Source: Paenibacillus sp. PAMC 26794 | Lineage (GTDB): Bacteria > Bacillota > Bacilli > Paenibacillales > Paenibacillaceae | Direction: 5' to 3' | Assembly (NCBI RefSeq): GCF_000316035.1 | Contig: NZ_ANHX01000017.1 | Span: forward strand, 62,001-126,000 | Length of the DNA stretch: 64,000 bases | Program-made: the position numbers and the translations under genes | Shown: positions 43,238-52,672 of the stretch, piece by piece | Numbering within the stretch: the stretch's first letter is position 1 | Layout of the letters: every line of letters starts with the position of its first letter | The notes under the pieces: generated by a model | What the model was told of the DNA's origin: nothing | Databases searched by the model: none | What the model saw: only the letters and a program-made list of their open reading frames with translations

Positions 43238-43870
43238 ATGAGTGAGTTGGAGAATCTAGTCAAAAACCGTAGATCGGCCGTTATTTTTGAAGAAGGAATT
43301 GAAATTTCGGATTCGGAACTGCAAGAAATGTTTGCCCTGAACAAATTTGCACCATCTGCCTTTAACCTGCAACACACGCACTATCTTGTGATTAAAGACG
43401 AGGAGCAGAAAGAGAAAGTCTATGAAGCTTCCCAGCAATATAAGGTAAAAACAGCTTCTGCGGTCATCGTGGTTTTGGGCGATATCAACGCACACCATCA
43501 TATCCGCACCATTAACGAAGGCTTGCTGAACCTGGGCGCTCTTACTCCGTTCCAATACGAGCAGGAATCCCAAAGTGTCACTGAATTTTACGAATCTCGC
43601 GGCAGATTCTTTCAACGTGAGGATGCGATTCGCAATGCCAGCCTGTCTGCCATGCAATTGATGTTGATCGCTCAGGACCGCGGTTGGGACACTTGTCCAA
43701 TGATTGGCTTTGACTCGGAAGAACTGCAACGGAGTCTGGAAATCCCTAACCATTACGTACCGGTTATGCTGATTACCATCGGCAAAAAGTCGGAAGCCAA
43801 ACAGCGCCCACGCGGTTACCGTAAACCGATTAACGAATATGTTAGCTTCAACAAAATGCACGCTGAATAA
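43238..43870 (+). CDS. Nitroreductase-family FMN oxidoreductase
   Basis: This 210-residue protein has the fold of FMN-dependent NAD(P)H nitro/quinone reductases: 'NRRSAVIFE' (FMN phosphate contact), 'KFAPSAFNLQHTHYLV', 'AMQLMLIAQDRGWDTCPMIGFD' and the C-terminal 'RPRGYRKP'. It is near YodC/YdgI-like enzymes that reduce nitro compounds and quinones. The promoter carries a palindromic operator over the -35, which suggests induction by electrophiles, although no regulator gene lies next to it. Confidence 0.82.
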   Translation: MSELENLVKNRRSAVIFEEGIEISDSELQEMFALNKFAPSAFNLQHTHYLVIKDEEQKEKVYEASQQYKVKTASAVIVVLGDINAHHHIRTINEGLLNLGALTPFQYEQESQSVTEFYESRGRFFQREDAIRNASLSAMQLMLIAQDRGWDTCPMIGFDSEELQRSLEIPNHYVPVMLITIGKKSEAKQRPRGYRKPINEYVSFNKMHAE

Positions 43871-43917
43871 ATAAAAGTAGTTAAATGACACAGCAAAAAA
43901 GCCACGATCTCGTGGCT

Positions 43918-45078
43918 TTAATACGTTTCATAGATCAACGTATCCAACATGTGAAATTCATCGTCAAACTCCGCATATATGTACAGTCGACCAGCAGGTG
44001 TATCCCCCGCATCATAACCCAATCGGAAATATTGATCTCCCTGAAATTCTGCATCAGCCAAAATCAATGCATTTATATTTTCGTCAGGATGAGCCTCGGC
44101 AATGGTTCTAAGCGCCTGCTCACCAAGCATGTCCCACCGTTTCCACGTCTCTTCCATATATGGGGATAAGGCTTCCATCTCTGTCTTGGTTGAAACCTGT
44201 GCAGTGACTACCAGTTCTTTATCCTGAATAAGTAAGCTCATCTGATAGTTGGACATCGAGACGTCATACTGAAAGACACCCATCCCCTGAACTTCATGAT
44301 TGGATTCAAAAATCAGATTGTCTGCATATTGCAGTCTCTCCAGCTTGGGATTAGCGCTATAATCCAACTCGGTTAATTTGTTCTCGGAACAGTACAACTC
44401 TCTTAGTTGTACGTTATGGCGAATATCCAGCTTGCTAATATGGTTGTTAAAACAACGGACACTCTCCAAAACCATATTTGAACGAAAGTCCAACTGTTTG
44501 ATATGGTTGTGGTTACAACGAAGTTCAATCAAGTTTGGACAACCGGTTACATCAAGTTCCAACATGTAATTGTTGGCGCAATCAAGTCGCCGCAGTTGCT
44601 TATTGTGTTCAAGTTCAAGTGAGAAAAGAGCGTTATAACTGCAACTAAGTTCCTCCAACTGCTCAAGGGGTTCCGAAGCCAGCTCCGACAACATATTCCA
44701 ATGACACTCCACCGTTATAAGTTTGGAATTATGAGAAAGATCCAATCTGCGAAGTCGATTAAAACTGCAATCCAGCACCTGCAATTCCGAATTGGAGCGG
44801 AGGTCCAGTGTAAGAAGCTGATTCTCTCTGCAACGTAATATCTTCAGCTTGTGATTCTGAGTAAGATCCAGAACGGTCAATTGATTATAGGCACAATCCA
44901 ACTCTTGAAGAGCCCTGAAATACTCGATTCCATCAAGATTGCTAATATTATGATTGGAAAGTTGCAATATCTCAACCTCATGAACGTCACTTTCCTGGAT
45001 GAAATCCCGCTGATTACAAAAACGATCCAACACAACTTGCCTGAAACGTTCATCCGTGAAAGCATAAGTAATATCCAT
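43918..45078 (-). CDS. Cytosolic leucine-rich-repeat protein
   Basis: This 386-residue protein starts at the ATG at 45078, behind GGAGGAGG; a longer reading starts 17 codons earlier without a site. About ten 21-residue leucine-rich repeats (about residues 40-265) have the pattern 'L..LdC..N.L..LDl..N..', with an unusually regular Cys in the 'LDC/LRC/LYC' position. A C-terminal domain of about 110 residues, rich in Glu and aromatic residues, is unassigned. There is no signal peptide or wall anchor, so it acts inside the cell, unlike internalins. The function is unknown; protein binding is probable. Confidence 0.75.
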   Translation of the reverse strand: MDITYAFTDERFRQVVLDRFCNQRDFIQESDVHEVEILQLSNHNISNLDGIEYFRALQELDCAYNQLTVLDLTQNHKLKILRCRENQLLTLDLRSNSELQVLDCSFNRLRRLDLSHNSKLITVECHWNMLSELASEPLEQLEELSCSYNALFSLELEHNKQLRRLDCANNYMLELDVTGCPNLIELRCNHNHIKQLDFRSNMVLESVRCFNNHISKLDIRHNVQLRELYCSENKLTELDYSANPKLERLQYADNLIFESNHEVQGMGVFQYDVSMSNYQMSLLIQDKELVVTAQVSTKTEMEALSPYMEETWKRWDMLGEQALRTIAEAHPDENINALILADAEFQGDQYFRLGYDAGDTPAGRLYIYAEFDDEFHMLDTLIYETY

Positions 45079-45244
45079 GTCTAACGCCTCCTCCTCTCGT
45101 TTTGCTCTATTGGAACAGTCTTCCAACATATTAACACTATTCTATGAGTTTCGTCGCCGGGATTCAACAATTACCTGAGCAAATTCTTTTATACCATGTT
45201 AGCATCCAACATGTAAGAGAAATCATACAGAGAGGAAGATTTTC

Positions 45245-45703
45245 ATGGAAATGGTTATCGAAAACCTCCCGTCATATCGTATCGCCTATGTTCGACAAGT
45301 CGGTCCTTACGGTCCAGCCAATGCTCAAGCGATGAATACGCTAAAACAATGGGCAGACAAAAACCAACTGCTTCATGAATCAGCAATTTTATTCGGTATT
45401 CCACAAGATGACCCAACTACCACACCGCCCGAAAAATGTAGATATGATGCCTGTATTGTTATCACAGAATCTGAACGTCTGGAAGATGAGTTTGTTGAGA
45501 TTGGCGAGTTATCAGGCGGAGATTATCTCATCTGTAAGGTGAAGCACACCGCAGAAGATATTCAGCAGGCATGGAATGTGATCATCCCTCATTTACAAAC
45601 AAGTGGTTATCAGATGGACAACAAGCCGGTTATAGAACGATATCGTTGGGAACTGCTTAATCAGCATTGGTGCGAAATATGTGTGCCTGTGAGACCTGTG
45701 TAA
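45245..45703 (+). CDS. GyrI-like (SbmC/AraC effector-binding) domain protein
   Basis: This 152-residue stand-alone GyrI-like domain has 'YRIAYVRQVGPYG' at the N-terminus, central 'YDACIVI' and 'GGDYLICKVKHTAEDIQQAWNVI' and a terminal 'CEICVPVRP'. It is the same fold as the effector-binding part of AraC/MerR regulators and gyrase inhibitor SbmC. These small proteins bind lipophilic compounds; some hydrolyse them or bind gyrase. The ATG has GAGAGGAAG upstream. It is divergent from the LRR gene and ends near a strong terminator. Confidence 0.78.
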   Translation: MEMVIENLPSYRIAYVRQVGPYGPANAQAMNTLKQWADKNQLLHESAILFGIPQDDPTTTPPEKCRYDACIVITESERLEDEFVEIGELSGGDYLICKVKHTAEDIQQAWNVIIPHLQTSGYQMDNKPVIERYRWELLNQHWCEICVPVRPV

Positions 45704-45715
45704 TTCATGTTACGA

Positions 45716-45749
45716 GGAAAAAAAAGTGACTTCAAATTGAAGTCACTTT
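45716..45749. terminator. Terminator shared by the GyrI-like and ampS genes
   Basis: AAAGTGACTTCAA and TTGAAGTCACTTT form a perfect 13-bp stem around one base. On the minus strand it is followed by eight T. Confidence 0.8.
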
Positions 45750-45788
45750 CTCGTTCAGCACTATTACTGCTACTAACTAGATTAGAAA

Positions 45789-47033
45789 TTAAAATGCCCA
45801 GTTGCCTTTACGGAATACCGGCTCGATTGTACCATCCTGTAACTCACCATCGATATCCAGTTCAGCGGAACCGATCATGAAATCAACGTGAGTCAAGCTC
45901 ACATTGCACTCATGCTTCAGTAACTCTTCGTTCGACATCGTTGTGCCATCTTTCATGTTGAATGGATACGCACTTCCCACAGCCAAATGACAAGATGCAT
46001 TTTCATCAATACCCGTATTGTAGAAAATTCGATTCAGGTTGGAGATCGGGGAGTCATGTGGTACGAGTGCGACCTCACCCAGATAACGTGCTCCTTCATC
46101 GGTGGCAAACAGGTTCTTCAGATGCTCTTCACCGGATGCAGCCGTAAACGCTACAACCTGTCCGTCCTTAAATGTAATTCTCATCTGGTCTACCAGTTGC
46201 CCGTTCAGGTTCAAAGGCATGGTGCTGCTAACATACCCATTGACTCCGCTGCGCTTAGGCATGGTGAATACTTCTTCAGTCGGCATATTGGCGACCGTGT
46301 ATACACCTTGTTTATTTTCGCTACCACCGCCACCCCAGATGTGGTTGTGGACCAATTCAATTTTCAAGTCTGTACCTGGCGCACGGTAATGCAGGCTCTT
46401 ATAGTTCTTTTTATTCAGCAAGTCTCCCATTGCAGTTAAGGTATCAAGATGCTTTCTCCAATTTTGCACGGCGTCTCCGCCATCCACACGGTTCATTTTG
46501 AAGATGGTTTCCCACATCACGTTAATTCGGTCTTCTTCCGCGATGTCGGCAAATACTTTGTTCGCCCAAGCCTTGGTCGGTGCTTTGATCAGACACCAGC
46601 TAATTTCATGGTTGCGTGTATATTTAGCATATCCGCGACGTGCGTGTGCAGCTGCCTTGGTAGCACGGGACACGCTGTCGGAGTCAATTCCGTTATACAG
46701 TTCTGGATCTGGAACTTTGATCGTCAGGGTAGCGCCGCCTGCTTCCGCAAACTTTTCCATCATATCCGCTTTCCACGCTGGATAATAGTCGAAGCTGTCA
46801 TTGGAACCATGTTCAAAACGACTGCGGGTAATGTTATCGTCATCGAAGTCCACCTGTACATAGTTTGCACCAGCCGCATAGGCTTTTTGCACAATCAGAC
46901 GTGTGAATTCAAGCGTTTTGATTGGAGCAGTAACGAGCAGATCCTGTCCTTTTTGAATATTCACGCCAACTTTAACAACTAGTTCTGCGTATTGTTCCAA
47001 TGACTTTTCAAAGGTTTGTTCAAATTGACTCAT
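45789..47033 (-). CDS. ampS: Aminopeptidase, M29 family (AmpS-like)
   Basis: This 414-residue cytosolic metallopeptidase matches AmpS/aminopeptidase T in full: 'YAELVVKVGVNIQKGQDLLVTAP', 'KIELVHNHIWGGGGSENKQGV', 'EEVFTMPKRSGVNGYVSST' (metal-binding Glu), and the C-terminal 'HVDFMIGS' with 'DG'. It has two zinc or cobalt ions and removes N-terminal residues from peptides. The ATG at 47033 is preferred; the alternative GTG four codons earlier lies inside the ribosome-binding site AGGAGTG. It is 100 bp downstream of the acyl-CoA synthetase gene on the same strand. Confidence 0.9.
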   Translation of the reverse strand: MSQFEQTFEKSLEQYAELVVKVGVNIQKGQDLLVTAPIKTLEFTRLIVQKAYAAGANYVQVDFDDDNITRSRFEHGSNDSFDYYPAWKADMMEKFAEAGGATLTIKVPDPELYNGIDSDSVSRATKAAAHARRGYAKYTRNHEISWCLIKAPTKAWANKVFADIAEEDRINVMWETIFKMNRVDGGDAVQNWRKHLDTLTAMGDLLNKKNYKSLHYRAPGTDLKIELVHNHIWGGGGSENKQGVYTVANMPTEEVFTMPKRSGVNGYVSSTMPLNLNGQLVDQMRITFKDGQVVAFTAASGEEHLKNLFATDEGARYLGEVALVPHDSPISNLNRIFYNTGIDENASCHLAVGSAYPFNMKDGTTMSNEELLKHECNVSLTHVDFMIGSAELDIDGELQDGTIEPVFRKGNWAF

Positions 47034-47148
47034 GGTTGTGTTCACTCCTGTTTCATATATTGTACGAACGCTATCGCTTCTGCAGAATCGATTCCTTCTC
47101 TTTCACTACGCAGGCTTAATATCTAAAATTTCATCTATACAAAATGAT

Positions 47149-48741
47149 CTAACCATTACGTTTTTCTTGTTCGCGCAGTTCGATCCGGCGGATTTTACCT
47201 GAGTTGGTCTTTGGCAGATCCGTAACAAATTCGATCTTACGTGGATATTTGTAAGGTGCTGTGATTTCTTTGACATGGTGCTGCAATTCACGCATCAGTT
47301 CTGGTGAAGCCAGTGAATCGTCTCTCAACACGACAAAAGCTTTGACAATATTGCCACGGATCTCATCCGGACTCGCAACCACCGCACATTCCTTCACACT
47401 GGCGTGTTTCATGAGTGCTTCTTCCACCTCGAATGGTCCAATCGTGTAGCCCGAACTGATGATGATGTCGTCACTGCGACCTTCAAACCAGAAGTAACCT
47501 TCTTCGTCTTTGCGTGCACGGTCCCCTGTTACAAAATAATCGCCACGCTGACTCGCTTCCTTCCGTCCCTCATCCTGATAATAGGACCGGAACAAAGCTG
47601 GCATCTCTTTGTGTACCGCGATATCTCCTACTTCTCCCGGAGGAACAGGTTGTCCCTCATCGTCAATAATTTCAATCAATCCAGGTGTAATCGACTGACC
47701 CATCGAGCCAATACGTACAGGCGCATCTTTGAGACTGCCGATTAACAACGTGCTCTCGGTCTGTCCATATCCGTCTCGAATAGTCAGGTCAAAGTGACGC
47801 TGGAAGATTTCAATGACTTCCTGATTGAGCGGTTCACCCGCTGAAACAGCACTGCGCAGATGAGACAGGTCATAATGTCCAAGATCATCGGCTTTGGCCA
47901 TCAACCGATACTCCGTTGGTGTACAGCAAAGGACATTAATCTGATGTTCCTGCATCAACTCCAGGTAACGCTTGGGCTGGAATGATCCATTGTAGACCAG
48001 TCCTGTTGCGCCTCTTCCGAGTACCGACAGGAACGGGCTCCAGATCCATTTTTGCCAGCCAGGTGCAGCCGTTGCCCATACCGTATCCGAAGGTTGAATA
48101 TCCAGCCATAATGAAGAAGCGATCCGCAGGTGGGCATATCCCCAACCGTGGCTATGTACAACGCCTTTGGGATTACCAGTTGTGCCCGAAGTATAAGCAA
48201 GAATAGCCGTATCATCACGGTGAGTTTCCACCGCAGTCATCTCGTCAGGTTGATTCTGCATTAACTCATGCACATTGACCCAGCCTTCGGCAGGTACGTC
48301 AAATTCACCATTCGGTGATGCCACGATGCGATGTGCCAGTGACGGCAGATCCGCGTCCATCTTTTCTACTTCTGAGGTCGTCTCGGACCATACAATAACA
48401 GCCCGCGCCTCAGAGTGACGCAGACGATATTCCAGATCTTTTGCCCGTAACATCTCGGAGGAAGGAATAACGGCAATCCCCAGTTTCAGACAAGCAATAT
48501 AAATGACATAGGCAATAATACGGCGTGGTACCATGACCAACACCCGATCACCCTTCTCTAGTCCAAGTTCACGCAGACCTCCAGCAAGACGATTCGCCTG
48601 CTTGAACAGATCACCATATGTGATCTCTTCCAATTCTCGTTGATCGCTGAGCCATCTAAGTGCAATCCGGTCTGATGGATGATTCTCCATCTCGGATGTC
48701 AGGTTATAGCTTTCAGGCGAAATCCACTGTTCAAAGTTCAA
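47149..48741 (-). CDS. Acyl-CoA synthetase (AMP-forming, YtcI/medium-chain-like)
   Basis: This 530-residue ANL-superfamily enzyme has the P-loop-like 'YTSGTTGNPKGVVH' (about 187-200), 'DGYGQTES', the hinge 'GRSDDIIISSGYTIGPFEVE' and catalytic Lys in 'PKTNSGKIRR'. It activates an acid with ATP and joins it to coenzyme A. Length and the acetyl-CoA-synthetase-like core suggest a short- to medium-chain acid; relatives are MbcS and YtcI. It starts at TTG behind AAGGAGAGG. The neighbouring ampS gene may be co-transcribed, without a clear functional link. Confidence 0.85.
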   Translation of the reverse strand: MNFEQWISPESYNLTSEMENHPSDRIALRWLSDQRELEEITYGDLFKQANRLAGGLRELGLEKGDRVLVMVPRRIIAYVIYIACLKLGIAVIPSSEMLRAKDLEYRLRHSEARAVIVWSETTSEVEKMDADLPSLAHRIVASPNGEFDVPAEGWVNVHELMQNQPDEMTAVETHRDDTAILAYTSGTTGNPKGVVHSHGWGYAHLRIASSLWLDIQPSDTVWATAAPGWQKWIWSPFLSVLGRGATGLVYNGSFQPKRYLELMQEHQINVLCCTPTEYRLMAKADDLGHYDLSHLRSAVSAGEPLNQEVIEIFQRHFDLTIRDGYGQTESTLLIGSLKDAPVRIGSMGQSITPGLIEIIDDEGQPVPPGEVGDIAVHKEMPALFRSYYQDEGRKEASQRGDYFVTGDRARKDEEGYFWFEGRSDDIIISSGYTIGPFEVEEALMKHASVKECAVVASPDEIRGNIVKAFVVLRDDSLASPELMRELQHHVKEITAPYKYPRKIEFVTDLPKTNSGKIRRIELREQEKRNG

Positions 48742-48900
48742 ATGGAGCCTCTCCTTCGTAGTTCAATTGTAAAGCTTCTATATATTATACCCTAAATCCT
48801 AGGACCAGGTGCTATGAACTAGGTTCATTCTGAAAAAATAAACATAGGTCAATTAATGAACTATTATAATAGATCTTACCCTATAAAGAAAATGACATAT

Positions 48901-48943
48901 AAAAAAATGGCACCAACCTGGTCATCAGGAAGGCGCCATTTTA
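48901..48943 (-). terminator. Terminator of the aldo/keto reductase gene
   Basis: On the minus strand AAAATGGCGCC...GG pairs with CC...GGTGCCATTTT, followed by a T-run. It lies 66 bases beyond the stop codon. Confidence 0.75.
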
Positions 48944-49008
48944 TTTTAATTTTTATATTACCATAATCTTTTTCTAACTATAATTTTCACACAGCTATAC
49001 TGTGTATG

Positions 49009-50013
49009 TTACCACGGATAATTACCCATGCCGTCCAAAATGCTTTCGATCTCATTCAACTCTTCTGTTGTCAGATCCGGTGCCTGAAGGGCAGCCACGT
49101 TTTCTTCGATCTGGGACACACGGCTTGCACCAATCAATGCAGAAGTTACACGGTTACCGCGCAAGATCCAGTTCAAAGCCAGTTGGGAGATCGTTTGACC
49201 TCTTCGCTCGGCAACCGCCTGAAGCGCGTCGAACTTGGCAATCCGTTCGTCTGTGTATGCTTCTTTTTTCAAATTGCCTGTTGGATTGGCTCGTTCTTCC
49301 TTGATCTTGTCGACATATTTATTCGTCAGCTGACCGCGGCCGAGTGGACAGAATGCAATTGAACCTACGCCCTGCTCATCCAGTACGTCCTGCAAACCGT
49401 CTTCAATCCAGCGATTCAGCATCGAGTAGTTTGGTTGATGAACCAGACATGGCGTACCCAGACGACGGAGAATGGTTACCGCTTCTTGCGTCTGTTCTGC
49501 ATTATAATTGGACAAGCCCACATACAGAGCTTTACCTTGCCGTACGATATGATCCAGCGCCGTCATCGTTTCTTCCAATGGCGTGTCCGGATCTGGACGG
49601 TGATGATAGAAAATGTCCACATAATCCAGTCCCATCCGACCAAGACTTTGATCCAGACTGGCAATCAGGTTTTTGCGGGAGCCCCACTCGCCGTAAGGTC
49701 CATTCCACATATGGTAACCTGCCTTCGAGGAGATGAGCAGTTCATCCCGGTAAGGACGCAGATGTTTTTCATAAATCACACCAAAGTTCTCTTCCGCTGA
49801 TCCTGGAGGTGGACCATAGTTATTCGCCAGATCGAAATGGTTAATTCCGAGGTCAAAGGCACGCAAAATCATTTCTTCCTGAATATCCAATGTACGGTTG
49901 CCACCAAAGTTCTGCCATAAACCCAGCGCAATTTGCGGCAGTCTGATTCCGGATTTGCCGGAACGTACATATTTCATCTCATCATATCGTTGTTCACTCG
50001 CAGTATAGGGCAT
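49009..50013 (-). CDS. Aldo/keto reductase, YghZ/Gpr-like
   Basis: This 334-residue TIM-barrel NADPH-dependent reductase is close to L-glyceraldehyde-3-phosphate reductase YghZ (MgrA). The tetrad is visible: Asp and Tyr in 'HFDLANNYGPPPGSAEENFG', Lys in 'ISSKAGYHMWNGPYGEWGS' and His in 'IFYHHRPD'. The 'PPPGSAEENFG' loop is that subfamily's mark. Probable role: reduction of aldehydes such as methylglyoxal. The ATG at 50013 is chosen; a GTG four codons earlier is possible. The AraC gene is divergent. Confidence 0.88.
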   Translation of the reverse strand: MPYTASEQRYDEMKYVRSGKSGIRLPQIALGLWQNFGGNRTLDIQEEMILRAFDLGINHFDLANNYGPPPGSAEENFGVIYEKHLRPYRDELLISSKAGYHMWNGPYGEWGSRKNLIASLDQSLGRMGLDYVDIFYHHRPDPDTPLEETMTALDHIVRQGKALYVGLSNYNAEQTQEAVTILRRLGTPCLVHQPNYSMLNRWIEDGLQDVLDEQGVGSIAFCPLGRGQLTNKYVDKIKEERANPTGNLKKEAYTDERIAKFDALQAVAERRGQTISQLALNWILRGNRVTSALIGASRVSQIEENVAALQAPDLTTEELNEIESILDGMGNYPW

Positions 50014-50214
50014 CGTTATTCTCACTTTCCTGTAAGGTTTGTTGAATTCCTTTTCATCTTAGACATTTCTCTGCCTAAACGATATGGCATTTCACTTTGA
50101 ACATATGGAATAATGATTGTTATCTATATATACTAATGTTAAATTCTTAATCTTTTCAGATATGTAGTATGTTAAAATGCAAGATGAGACGAAATCACAC
50201 AGGAGTGAATACCC

Positions 50215-51060
50215 TTGATTACGTATATGTTCAAGAACAATCATTTTCAGGAGCTTCAGCTCCTTCATTATGGCACGGAAGCCTGTACACCAGGTCATCA
50301 CTATGGCCCTGCCATGCGAGACTATTACAAAATTCATTATATTTTGAATGGCAAAGGTACCTTCGAAGTCGGTGGTAAAACCTACTCCCTGCACAAAGGT
50401 CAAGGTTTTCTAATCGTTCCGCATTCTGTTGTTCATTACAAGGCAGATCAGGATGACCCATGGGAATACAGCTGGGTTGCTTTTCAAGGCAGCAATAGCC
50501 AATCCTTTTTACAGCAAGCATGTCTGTCCGAGCATCACCCGATTTTTGAGCTGGGCAATGAGGATGACGAGATGCGATCCTGCCTGCACCGAATGATCAA
50601 TTCCCGCAATACTCACAAAGGCTGGGAGATTAACATGACTGGTTTGTTGTATCAATTCTTCTCCATTTTGATTGATCAGGCCAACTCCGAGCATCTTCAA
50701 CCCATGCCGGATTATTCGAAGGAAACGTACGTTACGCAGGTAATGGACTTCATTGAAATGAACTATGCCAATGCCATTACCGTTCAATCCATTGCGTCCC
50801 ATGTCGGTTTGCAGCGCAGTTACCTGTGCTCTCTCTTCAAGGACCAGATGGGAAGCAGCATCCAGTCGTATCTGGTTCATTACCGGATGCGCAGGGCAGC
50901 CGAATTGACCCTTGATCCCGGTCTGACCATTGGTGATATTGCCCGTTCTGTGGGTTATACGGATCAATTGCTTTTCTCCAAAATGTTCAAAAAAGTGATG
51001 GGCGAAGCGCCCACCTACTACCGCAAACATAAAACAGCACCCTCCCAGTTAAGTTGCTAA
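50215..51060 (+). CDS. AraC-family transcriptional regulator
   Basis: This 281-residue regulator has an N-terminal cupin-like sensor domain ('HYILNGKGTFEVGGKTYSLHKGQGFLIVPHSVVHYKAD', about 40-80) and C-terminal double helix-turn-helix ('VQSIASHVGLQRSYLCSLFKDQMG' and 'IGDIARSVGYTDQLLFSKMFKKVMGEAPTYYR'). It starts at TTG with AGGAGTG nine bases upstream. It is divergent from the aldo/keto reductase gene, whose expression it may control in response to a sugar. The effector is not known. The stop codon lies in the loop of its terminator. Confidence 0.82.
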   Translation: MITYMFKNNHFQELQLLHYGTEACTPGHHYGPAMRDYYKIHYILNGKGTFEVGGKTYSLHKGQGFLIVPHSVVHYKADQDDPWEYSWVAFQGSNSQSFLQQACLSEHHPIFELGNEDDEMRSCLHRMINSRNTHKGWEINMTGLLYQFFSILIDQANSEHLQPMPDYSKETYVTQVMDFIEMNYANAITVQSIASHVGLQRSYLCSLFKDQMGSSIQSYLVHYRMRRAAELTLDPGLTIGDIARSVGYTDQLLFSKMFKKVMGEAPTYYRKHKTAPSQLSC

Positions 51061-51079
51061 TTGGGAAGGTGCTGTTTTT
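51035..51079 (+). terminator. Terminator overlapping the end of the AraC gene
   Basis: CAGCACC.TCCCA pairs with TGGGA.GGTGCTG around a loop holding the stop codon at 51058-51060. TTTTT follows. Confidence 0.85.
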
Positions 51080-51129
51080 GCCAATCGTTTATCCTTACAA
51101 TCGTTATTCCTTACATTCTTTTCATTGGT

Positions 51130-51528
51130 TTATACCGTTTCCGGAATGGATATGCCAACAACTTGCACTTTAATTTCATCGACCATAACGCCAGCTAATT
51201 GTTCTACAGCCTGTTGAACATTATGTTGAAGTTCACGGCAGACCTCGTGCATCTTGTTGCCATATTGAATGTTGATGCGCAGCTGGATGGTTGCCTGATC
51301 GTCTTTGACGTGTACGTCAATCCCTTTTTGCAGACTCTTGCCGCTGATACTCTTGGCAATGCCTTCAGTCAATCCAACGGACATGGAGGTTACGCCCGCC
51401 GTTGATTGAGCCGCCATCCCCACGATCTTGGATAACACATCGTTCGAGATGTGAATGGTACCCATTTGAACAGATTGAGGTGCGATATATTCAGGTTCAT
51501 TGTATGGTTTTTCGATAATTTCAGACAT
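51130..51528 (-). CDS. Asp23/Gls24-family envelope stress protein
   Basis: This 132-residue protein starts at the ATG at 51528, behind AAGGAGTGG; a longer frame begins inside the upstream gene. 'GTIHISNDVLSKIVGMAAQSTAGVTSMSVG' and 'IQLRINIQYGNKMHEVCRELQHNVQQAVEQLAG' are the Asp23 core. Asp23 homologues form membrane-linked networks and respond to wall stress. It lies 29 bases after an AI-2E family gene, on the same strand, and probably shares its transcript. Confidence 0.85.
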   Translation of the reverse strand: MSEIIEKPYNEPEYIAPQSVQMGTIHISNDVLSKIVGMAAQSTAGVTSMSVGLTEGIAKSISGKSLQKGIDVHVKDDQATIQLRINIQYGNKMHEVCRELQHNVQQAVEQLAGVMVDEIKVQVVGISIPETV

Positions 51529-51557
51529 GTGCTCCACTCCTTCGAATAATTTAGATT

Positions 51558-52637
51558 CTATGCATTCTGCCATTTGTCCTTGAAGAACAAGTTATAGATT
51601 CGAACCAAAAGAATTTTAACGATCATATAAACCGGAATAATAATCAGGATGGCAATAATTCCACCCAAGTCGCCTGCACCCAACACCAGAATGATGGTTG
51701 TGAGCGGGTGAATATCGAGCTTTTTGCCGAATACGTACGGTGCAACAAGGTTGTCCTGAATCTGCTGAGCGACGAGAATAATAATCAGAGACCAGATCGC
51801 AACCGATGGTGATACCACGAGACCCATGATGACAATAGGGACGGACGACACAATCGCTCCAATAAACGGAACAAAGTTCATGATGACCGCAATCACCGTG
51901 AGCAGTAATGCGTATGGCAGTCCAATAATCAAGAAACCGATATACATCAGTACACCCAGTGCGAGATTCACCAAAACTCTTCCCACAATAAAGCCACTTA
52001 GCGCCTGATCGATCTCAATTACGACTTCACGGCTGTCATTTTGGAAACGTTTTGGAGCAATATGTGCCAATTTACGGCCAAATTTCTCGCCTTGTAACAG
52101 CATATAGAACAAAAGAATCGGTAGTGTAAACAAGATGATCGCAAAACTGGAAACAAGTGAGAAAAATCCACTTACGTAGTTGGTCACAAAGTTAAATCCT
52201 TTGTTGATATACTCCGTGATCTGAGAGAAAGGTGTCGAGCCCTCAGGGAACAAGGCTTGAATGGCACCATTTTGCTCCAGCTCTCTCAGCTGTTCACTTA
52301 ATGAATTGATTAGATTCGGTGCGTTATCGACCAGATTGAACAGCTGTTCACGTAACGATGGCCATAAACCAATGATGAAGAACACTCCCAGAATAGCAAT
52401 AACCAGATAGATTAGCAAAATACTTAGCGTGCGATTTATTTTCTTTTTCTCCATATAATTCACAAGCGGCCTTAGCAGATAATAAAAGAACACCGACAAC
52501 ATCATCGGCACGGTAATGACCGTGATCATGGTGACGAGCGGCTGAAAGATGAAGCTTACACGTGATAATAAATAGATATTAACCAATATCAGCGTCAGTG
52601 CAATACTGAACCGGACAAACGTATTTGCTTTGAACAA
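51558..52637 (-). CDS. AI-2E family membrane protein (YrrI/YubA-like)
   Basis: This 359-residue protein has seven or eight transmembrane helices with a large soluble insert after helix 3 ('SLREQLFNLVDNAPNLINSLSEQL', about 110-165) and the 'FIVGRVLVNLALGVLMYIGF...GLPYALLLTVIAVIMNFVPFIGAI' core. Members have been shown or proposed to move autoinducer-2, sodium/protons or other solutes. TTG 52637 has GGAGGGG seven bases upstream and is preferred to a GTG five codons earlier inside that site. It follows the histidine kinase gene closely, so the four genes from the response regulator to Asp23 may be one operon. Confidence 0.82.
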   Translation of the reverse strand: MFKANTFVRFSIALTLILVNIYLLSRVSFIFQPLVTMITVITVPMMLSVFFYYLLRPLVNYMEKKKINRTLSILLIYLVIAILGVFFIIGLWPSLREQLFNLVDNAPNLINSLSEQLRELEQNGAIQALFPEGSTPFSQITEYINKGFNFVTNYVSGFFSLVSSFAIILFTLPILLFYMLLQGEKFGRKLAHIAPKRFQNDSREVVIEIDQALSGFIVGRVLVNLALGVLMYIGFLIIGLPYALLLTVIAVIMNFVPFIGAIVSSVPIVIMGLVVSPSVAIWSLIIILVAQQIQDNLVAPYVFGKKLDIHPLTTIILVLGAGDLGGIIAILIIIPVYMIVKILLVRIYNLFFKDKWQNA

Positions 52638-52672
52638 AATATTCCCCTCCACATGGACATTTCTTCTCTTAT

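Noticed and set aside
43256..43891. 211-codon minus-strand frame opposite the nitroreductase gene
   Set aside because: Shadow frame; the plus strand carries the conserved flavoenzyme motifs and promoter.
48742..48900. Possible small RNA between the acyl-CoA synthetase and aldo/keto reductase genes
   Set aside because: No promoter-terminator pair in the same direction could be defined.
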